From assembly GCF_010729485.1 (NCBI RefSeq), contig NZ_AP022609.1:3162001-3226000 (forward strand): a stretch of 64,000 bases of DNA, read 5' to 3'. Position numbers and translations under genes: made by a program. Below are positions 36,929-45,272 of this stretch, in pieces. How positions within the stretch are numbered: the first letter of the stretch is position 1; every line of letters starts with the position of its first letter. The stretch comes from Mycolicibacter hiberniae (lineage in GTDB: Bacteria; Actinomycetota; Actinomycetes; Mycobacteriales; Mycobacteriaceae). The notes under the pieces are model-generated. The model saw only the letters and a program-made list of their open reading frames with translations, did not search any database and was not told the DNA's origin.

Positions 36929-36989
36929 CGCCGAGCGTGTAATCAGACCGACTTCCTGGCGATTTTTCGGTCTGATTACACGCTCGGCG
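36929..36989. repeat. Hairpin element copy 3, perfect 23-bp inverted repeat
   Basis: Arms 36929-36951 and 36967-36989 are exact reverse complements with a 15-base loop. They contain CGAGCGTGTAATCAGACCGA, the shared core of copies 1 and 2. It lies between the plus-strand isomerase-like gene and a minus-strand ORF, so it could also serve as a bidirectional terminator. Confidence 0.85.
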
Positions 36990-37006
36990 AAACCTGCATC
37001 ATTCGC

Positions 37007-37198
37007 CTAGTTCGACCGGCGCCAGACCTTCGCGGTAGCGCTGCGCCAGATCCGGTAATACGGCGGGTTCGCGTTGATCCACAGCTCGGCGCCGGTGCCC
37101 TCGATGGGGCCTTTGACGACGGCCGGCGAACCGGTGGGCGCGACGAAGGCCGTGGGGTCGATCTTCGGTGCGCGACCGTTGAACCAGAACAGCTGCAT
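37007..37198 (-). CDS. Small hypothetical protein
   Basis: 63 residues (MQLFWFNGRAPKIDPTAFVA...IWRSATAKVWRRSN). The segment PKIDPTAFVAPTGSPAVVKG recalls the first turn of left-handed beta-helix proteins such as gamma carbonic anhydrases, but the rest (GTGAELWINANPPYYRIW) does not continue that fold. It could be a real short mycobacterial gene or a remnant. It is divergent from kshA, sharing its upstream region and KstR operator. Function unknown. Confidence 0.45.
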   Translation of the reverse strand: MQLFWFNGRAPKIDPTAFVAPTGSPAVVKGPIEGTGAELWINANPPYYRIWRSATAKVWRRSN

Positions 37199-37266
37199 CG
37201 TTCAGATATTCCAGGGACCAAAGACCCCGACCCAGCAGGGTTTATTGCGCAATCGGCGGTAAAAAC

Positions 37267-37280
37267 TGTAACGTGTTCTA
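37267..37280. promoter_or_regulatory. KstR-type operator before kshA
   Basis: TGTAACGTGTTCTA, an exact consensus match 28 bases before the kshA GTG. The sequence around it is AT-rich for this genome (AAAAACTGTAACG). Confidence 0.85.
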
Positions 37281-37308
37281 GTTAGAAGCACAGGGTTGGA
37301 GGCAACAG

Positions 37309-38472
37309 GTGAGCACTGACAGCGCCGAAGTAGGCGTCCGCCACATCGACACCGGCACACTGCCGGATCGCTACGCCCGGGGCTGGCACTGCCTGGGCCC
37401 GGTGAAGGACTTCCGGGACGGCAAACCACACTCCATCCATTCGTTCGGCGCCAAGCTGGTGGTGTTCGCCGACTCGCAGGGCGAGCTGCACGTGCTCGAC
37501 GCCTACTGCCGCCACATGGGCGGCGACTTGAGTCGCGGCGAGGTCAAGGGCGATGAGATCGCCTGCCCGTTCCACGATTGGCGCTGGGGCGGTGACGGCC
37601 GCTGCAAGCTGGTGCCCTACTCCAAGCGGACGCCGCGGATGGCGCGCACCCAGGCCTTCCCCACCGACGTGCGCGGCGGCCTGCTGTTCATCTACCACGA
37701 CCCGGAGGGCAACCCGCCGCCGGACGAGGTGCGGATCCCGGAGATCCCGGAATGGTCCAGCGGTGAGTGGACCGACTGGCGCTGGAACTCGATGGTGATC
37801 GACTCCAACTGCCGCGACATCATCGACAACGTCGTGGATTTCGCACACTTCTTCTACATCCACTACGGCCTGCCCACCTCCTTCAAGAACGTCTTCGAGG
37901 GCCACGTCGCCTCGCAGTACCTGCACAATGTCGGGCGTTCCGATGTGCCCGGTCTGGGTACCAGCTACGGCGGTTCGGAATTGGACTCCGAGGCGTCGTA
38001 CTTCGGCCCGTCGTTCATGATCAACTGGCTGCACAACAGCTACGGCGGTTTCAAGGCCGAGTCGATCCTGATCAACTGCCACTACCCGATCAGCCAGGAC
38101 CAGTTCCGGCTGATGTGGGGTGTGATCGTGCAGAAGCCCAAGGGCTTGGACGACGCGACCACCGAGAAGATCGCCGACGCCATGACCGACGGTGTCAGCA
38201 AGGGCTTCCTGCAGGATGTCGAGATCTGGACGCACAAGAGCCGGATCGAGAATCCGCTGCTGGTCGAGGAGGACGGGGCGGTCTACCAGCTGCGCCGGTG
38301 GTACTCGCAGTTCTACGTCGACGCCGCTGACGTCACCCCGGAGATGACCGATCGCTTCGAGATCGAGATCGACGCCACGGTGGCCAACGAGAAGTGGAAC
38401 GCCGAGGTGGCCGAGAATCTGCGCGTGCAGGCCGAGCAGGCGAAGGACGCAGAAACCGTCAAGGCAGAGTAG
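37309..38472 (+). CDS. kshA: 3-Ketosteroid 9alpha-hydroxylase oxygenase KshA
   Basis: Rieske oxygenase, 387 residues (Rv3526). With the reductase KshB, encoded elsewhere, it 9alpha-hydroxylates the ring system and with KstD causes ring B opening. Rieske ligands Cys67, His69, Cys86 and His89 (CRHMGGDL, CPFHDW). The mononuclear iron site is in DNVVDFAHFFYIHYG, with His180 and His185. The GTG at 37309 has TGGAGG 7 bases upstream. The Rv3527-like gene follows 10 bases later. Confidence 0.97.
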   Translation: MSTDSAEVGVRHIDTGTLPDRYARGWHCLGPVKDFRDGKPHSIHSFGAKLVVFADSQGELHVLDAYCRHMGGDLSRGEVKGDEIACPFHDWRWGGDGRCKLVPYSKRTPRMARTQAFPTDVRGGLLFIYHDPEGNPPPDEVRIPEIPEWSSGEWTDWRWNSMVIDSNCRDIIDNVVDFAHFFYIHYGLPTSFKNVFEGHVASQYLHNVGRSDVPGLGTSYGGSELDSEASYFGPSFMINWLHNSYGGFKAESILINCHYPISQDQFRLMWGVIVQKPKGLDDATTEKIADAMTDGVSKGFLQDVEIWTHKSRIENPLLVEEDGAVYQLRRWYSQFYVDAADVTPEMTDRFEIEIDATVANEKWNAEVAENLRVQAEQAKDAETVKAE

Positions 38473-38482
38473 GCCCGACGCC

Positions 38483-38944
38483 ATGGCCCGCGAGGTTCCC
38501 GACGCCGGCGAGCTGGCCCGGTCCATGCTGATGTTCTACGGCCCGCACGACGACCATGACGGGCACGGCGACTCGCCCGACGACGACGGCCCCGATACCC
38601 GGTATTCGCGACACCCGGTGGACCCACAACGCTACGCGGCGATTCGTGCTGCGACGCAACGCGATACCGACCGCTACCTGCATTCGGGCCTGATGCCGGT
38701 GCAGTGCCGGCACTGCACGGCCACGGTCGAGGTCAAGAAGCTGGGCCCCGGACACACCTCGGTGCAATGGGATTCGGCGGCGGTCAAGCAGTGCGCCCAC
38801 TTCGCCGCCGAACGCGAGGCCGGCCACAGCAGCGGCCGAAGCCGCGGCTGCCCGAAGCTGGCGAAGAGCATCGCGCACGCGATCGCCGAGGGTGCACTGG
38901 AGGAGTTCTCCAGCGCTCCCCCGCCCGGCGACGGGATCGACTAG
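38483..38944 (+). CDS. Cysteine-rich conserved protein (Rv3527-like)
   Basis: 153 residues, probably co-transcribed with kshA. A His/Asp-rich patch (HDDHDGHGDSPDDD) lies at 22-35. Cys75 and Cys78 (CRHC), Cys104-x-His106 and Cys123 could hold a zinc or other metal. M. tuberculosis has the same gene after kshA (Rv3527, hypothetical). Function unknown; a helper for the Rieske oxygenase would be a guess. Confidence 0.75.
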   Translation: MAREVPDAGELARSMLMFYGPHDDHDGHGDSPDDDGPDTRYSRHPVDPQRYAAIRAATQRDTDRYLHSGLMPVQCRHCTATVEVKKLGPGHTSVQWDSAAVKQCAHFAAEREAGHSSGRSRGCPKLAKSIAHAIAEGALEEFSSAPPPGDGID

Positions 38945-38956
38945 CTCAGTTCACCC

Positions 38957-39018
38957 CGCGAGCAGACGCAAAATCGCACCCAACGCGATGGTTGAGTGCG
39001 ATTTTGCGTCTGCTCGCG
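38957..39018. repeat. Perfect 23-bp inverted repeat of a second hairpin family
   Basis: Arms 38957-38979 and 38996-39018 are exact complements with a 16-base loop. The stem includes GAGCAGACGCAAAATCGC. It lies between convergent genes (Rv3527-like and the sulfotransferase) and has almost the same stem and loop lengths as copy 3 of the other family, although the sequence differs. A terminator role or a REP-like origin is possible. Confidence 0.82.
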
Positions 39019-39034
39019 CCCAGGTATCAGCGCG

Positions 39035-40180
39035 TCACAGTCCGGCGAAGCGCTCCCGGACCTGCTCGGGGGTCAGTCCGTAGTCGGCCAGCGAGTACTC
39101 GTGTTTGGGTGCCCGCGGACCGGTCTTGCTGGCGGCGTAGTCGTCGGCCATGGCCTGGCGGGCGTCATCGGAGAGCTCGATACCGAAACGCTCGTAGATG
39201 CTCGCCGCGGTGGCCAGCGGATCGGCGACGAAATCCCGGTAGTCGATGTCGCAGAACTGGGCCTGGTCATAGTTGGCGCGTTGAGCGTTGAACAACTCCA
39301 GCCCGCGCGCCCAGGTCTCCATCTCGTCGGCGCCGATCTGCGCGCCGACGAACGTGTTGGACTGGCCTTCGGTGGTGTGCTGGGCCAGCGAGCACATCGA
39401 CGCCAGGATGGTCTCGGGCGGGCGGTGGCACTGCACGATCAGCGCGTCGGGGTAGACCGTCATGATCGCGTCCAGCGCGAACAGGTGACTGGGGTTCTTG
39501 AGCACCCACCGCTTGTCCTGGTCGTTGAGCCCGATCAGTTGCAGGTTGCGGCGGTGTCGCCGGTACGCCGGAGTCCAGTCCTGCTGGGAAAGCCAGCGCG
39601 AGTACGTCGGCAGGTGCGCCAGCGTCTCGTAGGACACCGAGTGCAGGGACTGGCGTAGCAACTGCCAGCACTCCTCGAGGCCGTCGGCAGTCATGTAATG
39701 CAGCCCGGTGTACTCGGGGTTCTCCTCGTGGTGGCGGGCGAACTGCGACTGCATCTGGGCGAAGACCGGGTTGCTGTCCCAGGTTTCGCGTGGCGGACGC
39801 GGCTGGGGGAACTCGGCGAGCCACATCTGTAGGCCCTGGTTGGCCGGGTCGGCACCCAGCAGGCGGTGCAGCGCGGTGGTCCCGGTGCGGGGCAGTCCGG
39901 TGACGAAGATCGGCCGCTGGATGTCGACCTGGGCGTACTCGGGATGCTGATTCCAGCCCGCCTGCGAGAGCAACCGCGCCACCAGCGCACCGCGCAGGAA
40001 GAACCGGTTCATCTTGCTGCCCAGCTCGGTGAGATCGGCCTCGGCGCGGTAGGACTCCAGCAGTACCGCGAGCGCTTCCCGGTAGTTGTCGTCGTCGGGG
40101 CCGAAGTCGTCCAGGCCCACCATCTTGGTGGCCGAGGCGTGCAGATCCTCGACGGTTCCGACGTTGGTTCGCGTCGTCAT
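39035..40180 (-). CDS. Sulfotransferase-family protein (Rv3529c-like)
   Basis: 381 residues. The 5'-phosphosulfate-binding P-loop is IFVTGLPRTGTTALHRLL around 91-108, and the 3'-phosphate region is seen in VIVQCHRPPETILASMCSL. It may sulfate a lipid or sterol hydroxyl using PAPS. The ATG at 40180 shares one base with the TGA of the upstream SDR gene. Together with the SDR and Rv3531c-like genes it forms a three-gene unit conserved with M. tuberculosis Rv3531c-Rv3529c. Confidence 0.87.
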   Translation of the reverse strand: MTTRTNVGTVEDLHASATKMVGLDDFGPDDDNYREALAVLLESYRAEADLTELGSKMNRFFLRGALVARLLSQAGWNQHPEYAQVDIQRPIFVTGLPRTGTTALHRLLGADPANQGLQMWLAEFPQPRPPRETWDSNPVFAQMQSQFARHHEENPEYTGLHYMTADGLEECWQLLRQSLHSVSYETLAHLPTYSRWLSQQDWTPAYRRHRRNLQLIGLNDQDKRWVLKNPSHLFALDAIMTVYPDALIVQCHRPPETILASMCSLAQHTTEGQSNTFVGAQIGADEMETWARGLELFNAQRANYDQAQFCDIDYRDFVADPLATAASIYERFGIELSDDARQAMADDYAASKTGPRAPKHEYSLADYGLTPEQVRERFAGL

Positions 40181-40968
40181 CAGTTGTGGTACTCCCCGCA
40201 GTTGACGTCGAGGACCTGGCCGGTGATGCCGCTGGCCAGATCGCTGGACAGGAACAGCACCGCCGAGGCGACCTCGTCCTCGGTGGGCAGCCGCTTCAGA
40301 TCGGAGCTCGCTGCCGTGGCGGCGTAGATCTGCTCGACGGTGGTGCCGTACTTGCCGGCCTGATGGGCGAAGTAGCCCTGCAGCGTGTCACCCCAGATAT
40401 ATCCGGGCGCAACGGAGTTCACCCGGATGCCCTGCTCTCCGAGTTCGGAGGCCAGCGACTGCGACATCGCCAGCAGCGCGGCCTTGGCCATTTTGTAGGC
40501 GCCGTACTTGGGCTGCGAATGCCTGATCACCATCGAGTTCAGGTTGACGATGGCGCCGTCGGCGGCGGCCAGGGCGGGCGTGAGGCCCTGCGTCAGCCGC
40601 AGCGCACCGAGGCAGCTGAGCTCGATGGCATCACGGATGTGCGAAAAAGTGGTCTGCGCCAGCGGCTTCATCGACGGCACCCGGAAGGCGTTGTTGATCA
40701 GCACGTCGATGTGGTCGAACTCCGCAGTGGCCGCCTGCACCAACTGTGCCACCTGGTCGTCGTCGGTGATGTCGGTCGGCACCGCCAGCGCCCGGCGCCC
40801 GGCGGCCCGAACCTGCTGCGCCACCTCCTCGAGGCGATCGGCACTGCGCGCGACCAGCACCAGGTCGGCACCTTCGGCTGCGAACCGGTGCGCCAAAGTG
40901 GTGCCGAGCCCCGGCCCGACTCCGCTGATGACAACGACTTTGTCGGTCAGCATTCCGGTCATCTTCAC
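40180..40968 (-). CDS. Short-chain dehydrogenase/reductase (Rv3530c-like)
   Basis: 262 residues from a GTG at 40968 that overlaps the stop of the upstream gene (GTGA); ATGs at 40962 and 40953 are alternatives. SDR motifs: SGVGPGLGTTLAHRFA, INNA, and YGAYKMAK (Y-x3-K). Note INNAFR in place of NNAG. Likely NAD(P)-dependent on a hydroxy or keto steroid or lipid; the substrate is unknown. Confidence 0.87.
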   Translation of the reverse strand: MKMTGMLTDKVVVISGVGPGLGTTLAHRFAAEGADLVLVARSADRLEEVAQQVRAAGRRALAVPTDITDDDQVAQLVQAATAEFDHIDVLINNAFRVPSMKPLAQTTFSHIRDAIELSCLGALRLTQGLTPALAAADGAIVNLNSMVIRHSQPKYGAYKMAKAALLAMSQSLASELGEQGIRVNSVAPGYIWGDTLQGYFAHQAGKYGTTVEQIYAATAASSDLKRLPTEDEVASAVLFLSSDLASGITGQVLDVNCGEYHN

Positions 40969-42092
40969 CCCAGCATCCTGTTGGCGATTTGGCGCTGCCG
41001 CTGCGCGATACGTGCGCGCCAGCCGTCCTGCGAAATCTTGTTGTGGTCGTAGAAGGGCAGTGCGGCCTCGACGCCGTCGACGTCGATGAGATCCACGGTT
41101 GGACCGTCGGCCTCGGTCAGTGTTCGCGACACCCGCTGCCAGCGGAACTGCAGGAAGCCGCGCCGGTGCCCACACGTCTCGACCCAGTTGGTGATCCCGG
41201 GGTCGGTGTCGGAGACCACGATCCGGATCTTGCCGTCCGGATCGGCTTGTGCCTGAGTTCCGTTCAGCGATGTCTGGTGATTGATGTAGTCCAGCGAGAT
41301 GTACCACAGGCTGCCCAGCTGGAAGCCCAGGTACGGCGCATCCGAGACCGGCAGGGTGATCAGCAGCGCCTGGCCGGGCTCAAGCTCGTAATGCCCGGCC
41401 GAGGAGTACTGGGTGGCCAGGCCGCCCGGCGTGAGGCGCGGTGCCACCATGGTGTTGACCGGCAGGTTGAGGTAGAACCACTGCGGAAAGGCCAGCCAGG
41501 TCTTGACCCGGTTGATCAGTTGCTTTCCGGCTGCGGCATAACGCTTCTCGATCAGTTGGCGGGTCGGCGGCGGCGGGGCGGTGCCCTCGGTGTCAGTGCG
41601 GGAGATCGACAGCGTGCCGCGCCGGGCGTCCCAGTCGTTGTAGACCTCGCGGATCACCAGCTGGGCCGGGGTCTTCGGCTGGAAGCGCCAGCTGAAGCTG
41701 CCGTCGGGGGCGATGTCGAGCTCGCGGTCGTCGAAGGCCGCCTCGCTGGCCGGGACGTGGGCGTCGGTGTATTCGCCACCGAGCAGCTGGAAGCTCAGGT
41801 CGGTGGTGGTTCCGCGAGTGCCGCGCACCACGTAGTCGTTGCCGGGGCGCACCACTGTGCCGAAGTAGAGCGTGTCGGGGTTGTCCAGACCCATCTTGGT
41901 GAACGGCCCGGTGCCCGACAGCAGGAACGGGTGGTCGCGCTCGCCGTTGAAGGCGGCGTGCACGCAGGCCTCGATGCCGCCGGCGAGGTATTGCAGGCCT
42001 TCGAGCAGGTCGGCCTCGGTCTCGATGTGCGGGGCGGCGGCGACCAGCTTCTCCGCCTCGGCGATCGCGGCCGACAGGGGTTCGGAGTACAT
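40965..42092 (-). CDS. Conserved hypothetical protein (Rv3531c-like)
   Basis: 375 residues with the ATG at 42092, exactly the length I recall for Rv3531c; AGAGGTG lies about 10 bases upstream. A longer ATG at 42127 exists. The sequence has two beta-rich halves (DTLYFGTVVRPGNDYVVRG, GHYELEPGQALLITLPVSD) and ends HRRGFLQFRWQRVSR, reminiscent of DUF1214-type proteins. First gene of the three-gene minus-strand unit. No catalytic motif recognised. Confidence 0.8.
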   Translation of the reverse strand: MYSEPLSAAIAEAEKLVAAAPHIETEADLLEGLQYLAGGIEACVHAAFNGERDHPFLLSGTGPFTKMGLDNPDTLYFGTVVRPGNDYVVRGTRGTTTDLSFQLLGGEYTDAHVPASEAAFDDRELDIAPDGSFSWRFQPKTPAQLVIREVYNDWDARRGTLSISRTDTEGTAPPPPTRQLIEKRYAAAGKQLINRVKTWLAFPQWFYLNLPVNTMVAPRLTPGGLATQYSSAGHYELEPGQALLITLPVSDAPYLGFQLGSLWYISLDYINHQTSLNGTQAQADPDGKIRIVVSDTDPGITNWVETCGHRRGFLQFRWQRVSRTLTEADGPTVDLIDVDGVEAALPFYDHNKISQDGWRARIAQRQRQIANRMLG

Positions 42093-42137
42093 CGCTGCAG
42101 CACCTCTCAAATCGCCAGCCTGGTCCATAATTGTACC

Positions 42138-42152
42138 GATATGGTAGATATC
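42138..42152. promoter_or_regulatory. Candidate operator in the IclR-side intergenic region
   Basis: GATAT-GGTAG-ATATC is a perfect 5-base dyad, followed at 42157 by ACCG...CGGT. The region is AT-rich and lies between the divergent Rv3531c-like and IclR genes. It could be the IclR regulator's own operator; this is inference from position and symmetry. Confidence 0.35.
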
Positions 42153-42189
42153 TCGAACCGACTGTAAACGGTCGCGGTAGCATGCTGCA

Positions 42190-43140
42190 ATGGCTGCGGC
42201 TGAACAGGAGGCGTTGCAACCCCCGGCACCCCGACGAGCCGTGCGCGCGTCGCCCCCCACCGAACGGGTAGTGACAATCCTCCAATTCCTGGCCGGCCAT
42301 CCAGACCAGAGCTTCGGACTCTCCGAACTCGCCCGCCGCACCGGACTGGCCAAGCCGACGTGCCTGGGCATCGCCAACGCCCTGGCCGACGCGGGTTACC
42401 TCAGGCGCGACGATTCCGAGAAGGCATACCGGCTCGGGCCGGGACTGATCTCGTTGGGCCGCGCCGCCCAGCAGTCGCTGCGGGTGGGTCCCGAGGCACG
42501 CGAACTCCTGCGCCGGCTGTCCGCGGAGTTCGCCACCTCCGCCGCGCTGAGCGCGGTGGTCGACGACCGGATCACCGTGCTCGAACTTGCCGCGGCTCCC
42601 AACGCACATCCGGGGGTTCAGCCCGGCCAGAGCTATCCGTTCGCCCCGCCGGTCGGGTTGATGTTCGTGCTCTGGGACGACCACGCCCTGCGCGAGTGGC
42701 TCTCCCGGGCGCCCACCGTCCCGTTGCGATCGGAGAGCGAGCGTCTGCAACGCGTCATCGACGAGTGCCGCGCCGACGGGTATCTGGTCGAGCGGCTGAC
42801 GCCGGGCGGTCAACGGCTGTACGCGTTGATGGCGGGCCTGCCCAGCGACCTGCCCGGCGAACTGCGTGCCCTGCTCGGCGAACTCGTCTCCGATATCGGC
42901 GAACGGGTGTACCTGCGCAGCGAAGCCGGCGGCCGGGGCCGGCACGACATCAGCGTGCTCTCGGCGCCGGTCTACGATCATCATCAGCGCCAGGCGATGG
43001 TGCTGTCGCTGCACGCGAGGCAGGCGCTGACCGACTCGGAGATCACCAAGTGGGCCCGGGGGCTGCTCCGGACCGCCGACGCGCTCACCGCCCAACTCGG
43101 CGGCAGCAAGCCCGCGCCGCTGTCAGGCACGGCGCCATGA
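42190..43140 (+). CDS. IclR-family transcriptional regulator
   Basis: 316 residues. Winged helix at about 22-85: ERVVTILQFLAGHPDQSFGL, SELARRTGLAKPTCLGIANA, YRLGPGLISLGRAA. The C-terminal ligand-binding domain runs to about 300. IclR proteins often control adjacent catabolic operons and respond to an aromatic or acid intermediate. It is the first gene of a four-gene overlapping unit (SnoaL, LLM, EthD) and probably controls it. Absent at this position in M. tuberculosis. Confidence 0.9.
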   Translation: MAAAEQEALQPPAPRRAVRASPPTERVVTILQFLAGHPDQSFGLSELARRTGLAKPTCLGIANALADAGYLRRDDSEKAYRLGPGLISLGRAAQQSLRVGPEARELLRRLSAEFATSAALSAVVDDRITVLELAAAPNAHPGVQPGQSYPFAPPVGLMFVLWDDHALREWLSRAPTVPLRSESERLQRVIDECRADGYLVERLTPGGQRLYALMAGLPSDLPGELRALLGELVSDIGERVYLRSEAGGRGRHDISVLSAPVYDHHQRQAMVLSLHARQALTDSEITKWARGLLRTADALTAQLGGSKPAPLSGTAP

Positions 43141-43607
43141 CGTTACCGGCCGCCGAGCGGCTCGCACTGTCCGAACTCGTGCACCGCTACGCCGGGTACG
43201 TCGACGCGCGGCGATTCGACGAACTTGCCCAACTGTTCACCGCCGACGCCGAACTCGTCCTGCCCGACCCGCCGGATCGGCTGGAGCCGTGTGTGCACCA
43301 CCACGGCCACGCCGGCGTGCGAGGGGCGATGTCGGGCCTGGCCGGTGTCACCCGGACTCAGCACGGCGTCGTCGGCGAGTTCTACACCGGCGCCGACACT
43401 GAGAACGCCGGCGGCGACGTCGCGTTCGGCGAGATCACCGGGATTGCGCATCATTGGATGAAACGGGGCGCCACGTTCACCGATTACGTCTGGTACCTGC
43501 GCTACCGCGACACCTATCACCGTGTCGGGCCGGGCTGGCGGATCGCCCGGCGCGCGCTGACCATCGACGCCATCGAATCCCGGCCGGCTGATCAGGTGCG
43601 GTCATGA
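43137..43607 (+). CDS. SnoaL-like (NTF2-fold) protein in the IclR operon
   Basis: 156 residues; its ATG overlaps the iclR stop (ATGA). Features: ELVHRYAGYVDARRFDELAQ, LFTADAELVLPDP, HHHGHAGVRGAMSGL, YLRYRDTYHRVGPGWRIARR. NTF2-fold proteins in degradation operons are often dehydratases, isomerases or ring-hydroxylating beta-like subunits. His-rich VHHHGH might bind a metal or substrate. Specific reaction unknown. Confidence 0.82.
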   Translation: MTLPAAERLALSELVHRYAGYVDARRFDELAQLFTADAELVLPDPPDRLEPCVHHHGHAGVRGAMSGLAGVTRTQHGVVGEFYTGADTENAGGDVAFGEITGIAHHWMKRGATFTDYVWYLRYRDTYHRVGPGWRIARRALTIDAIESRPADQVRS

Positions 43608-44542
43608 CACCTGCCCGCCCACCTCAGATCTCTTTGCAGCTGCGGACTTTCACCGACGACGCCGATCACGACTGGGCCAACACCCTGGCACTCGGCCGGG
43701 CGATGGACGCCGCCGGCGTTGATCGCGTCGTGGTCTCCGACCATGTTGTGTTCGGCGAGAATCCCCAGGCCTACGCCGACCCCCGGCTTGGCGGGATCGC
43801 CGGCGGACGCCAGCCGACCGGGCCGGACGGCCAGTGGCTGGACCCCCTGATCGTGCTGACCGCGCTGGCCGCGACCACCACCCGCATCCGGCTGGGCACC
43901 GCGGTGTTGCTGGCGGCGCTGCGCCGGCCCGCGGTGCTGGCCAAGGAACTGGCCACGCTGGACGTGCTGTCACAGGGGCGGCTGGATCTCGGGGTCGGTG
44001 TCGGCTGGCAGCGCGAGGAATACCAGGCCGCCGGCTTGTCCTTCGAGCGCCGTGGGCGCCTGCTGGACCACACCCTGGAGGTGTGCCAGGCGCTGTGGAC
44101 CCAGCAGCGCAGCAGCTACGCCTCCCCGGAGCTTACTTTCGCCAACATTCATCAGATGCCCAAACCGCTGGCGCCCGGAGGCATTCCGATCTGGGTGAGC
44201 GGGACCGTCAACGACGCGGTAGCGCGCCGGCTGGCCCGGTTCGGGTCGGGCTGGATCCCCTGGGGCCCTGCCATGCGCGACCCGGCCGGCGCCATCGCCG
44301 CGATGAAGGACCGCATCACCGCTTTCGGCGGCGACCCGGGCCGCCTGCAGGTACTGGGTCACGCAACCACCGTCAAACGCCCGGACGGCTCCCTCGACAC
44401 CGGCGCGACCGCGGCCTGCGCCCCGGCGCTGGTGGCCGCGGGGGTCACCGATGTGCGCGTCACATGCTCGTTGCCCGCCGACCCCGAGCGGGCCACCGAT
44501 CTGCTCACCGAACTCGTCGCGGCATTCCGCGCCGCAACCTAA
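43604..44542 (+). CDS. LLM-class F420-dependent oxidoreductase in the IclR operon
   Basis: 312 residues; ATG overlaps the preceding stop (ATGA). Luciferase-like TIM barrel: RVVVSDHVVFGENPQAYADP, RIRLGTAVLLAALRRPAVLA, LSQGRLDLGVGVGWQREEYQ. It belongs to the branch with an extended substrate loop (GGIAGGRQPTGPDGQWLDPL). It would reduce or oxidise a substrate with F420 or FMN; the operon context suggests catabolism of a xenobiotic, terpene or steroid fragment. Confidence 0.88.
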   Translation: MTPARPPQISLQLRTFTDDADHDWANTLALGRAMDAAGVDRVVVSDHVVFGENPQAYADPRLGGIAGGRQPTGPDGQWLDPLIVLTALAATTTRIRLGTAVLLAALRRPAVLAKELATLDVLSQGRLDLGVGVGWQREEYQAAGLSFERRGRLLDHTLEVCQALWTQQRSSYASPELTFANIHQMPKPLAPGGIPIWVSGTVNDAVARRLARFGSGWIPWGPAMRDPAGAIAAMKDRITAFGGDPGRLQVLGHATTVKRPDGSLDTGATAACAPALVAAGVTDVRVTCSLPADPERATDLLTELVAAFRAAT

Positions 44543-44552
44543 GGAGACGCCG

Positions 44553-45272
44553 ATGGAAAAGGTCATGATCGTCGCGCGGACAGCCGATTTCAACGAACAG
44601 TGGTGCCAACGGCTGCGGGGCCCGGTCGCGGCGACGTTGCTGGACCTGGGGCTGCCGGGCGTGGTGGTCAACGTGCGCGATGCGCCGGTGCGCGACTCCA
44701 TGATGACCCTGACGACGCTGGACCCGCCGGCGGCGGCCGTCATCAGCCTGTGGACGCAGCAGTGCTACGGGGAACAGACCCGCAGCGCCATTGCGGCGAT
44801 TGCCGCCGAATCCGATTCCGCGGCAGCGTATCTGGTCACCGAATCGGTTCCTATGCCGCCGCCGGATCCCGGCGGAGGCCGCCGCACCCGCGGCCTGGCC
44901 AACGTTGCGTTGCTACGCCGGCCTGCCGAGCTGGACGAGGCGACCTGGCTGCATCGCTGGCACATCGACCACACCCAGGTGGCGATAGACACCCAGGCGA
45001 CATTCGGCTACACCCAGAACACGGTGGTCCGCCCGCTCACCGAGGATGCGCCGCGCATCGACGCGATCGTCGAAGAGCTGTTCCCCGAGGAGGCGGTGTC
45101 GGACCCGTACGCGTTCTACGGCGCGTCCGATGAAGCCGACTTGGGCGACCGGGTCAAGAAGATGGTGGACAGCGTCTCTCGCTTCGGTGCTCACCGCGAC
45201 ATCGACACGGTGCCCACCAGCCGCTATGTGTTCCGGTCGCCGTTCGTCACACACACTGCTGGGACAGCGTGA
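44553..45272 (+). CDS. EthD-like dimeric alpha/beta-barrel protein
   Basis: 239 residues, 10 bases after the LLM gene with AAGGAGA as ribosome site. Two ferredoxin-like halves: VMIVARTADFNEQWCQRLRG and NVALLRRPAELDEATWLHRW, HIDHTQVAIDTQATFGYTQN. The HxxxH pattern in WHIDHTQ is typical of EthD-type domains in degradation clusters. May dehydrate or isomerise the LLM product, or bind it. The last 26 bases overlap the convergent gene at 45247. Confidence 0.75.
   Translation: MEKVMIVARTADFNEQWCQRLRGPVAATLLDLGLPGVVVNVRDAPVRDSMMTLTTLDPPAAAVISLWTQQCYGEQTRSAIAAIAAESDSAAAYLVTESVPMPPPDPGGGRRTRGLANVALLRRPAELDEATWLHRWHIDHTQVAIDTQATFGYTQNTVVRPLTEDAPRIDAIVEELFPEEAVSDPYAFYGASDEADLGDRVKKMVDSVSRFGAHRDIDTVPTSRYVFRSPFVTHTAGTA

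Noticed and set aside
36929..36989. Hairpin considered as a tRNA or structured ncRNA gene
   Set aside because: A single perfect stem with no cloverleaf, anticodon arm or CCA-like end.
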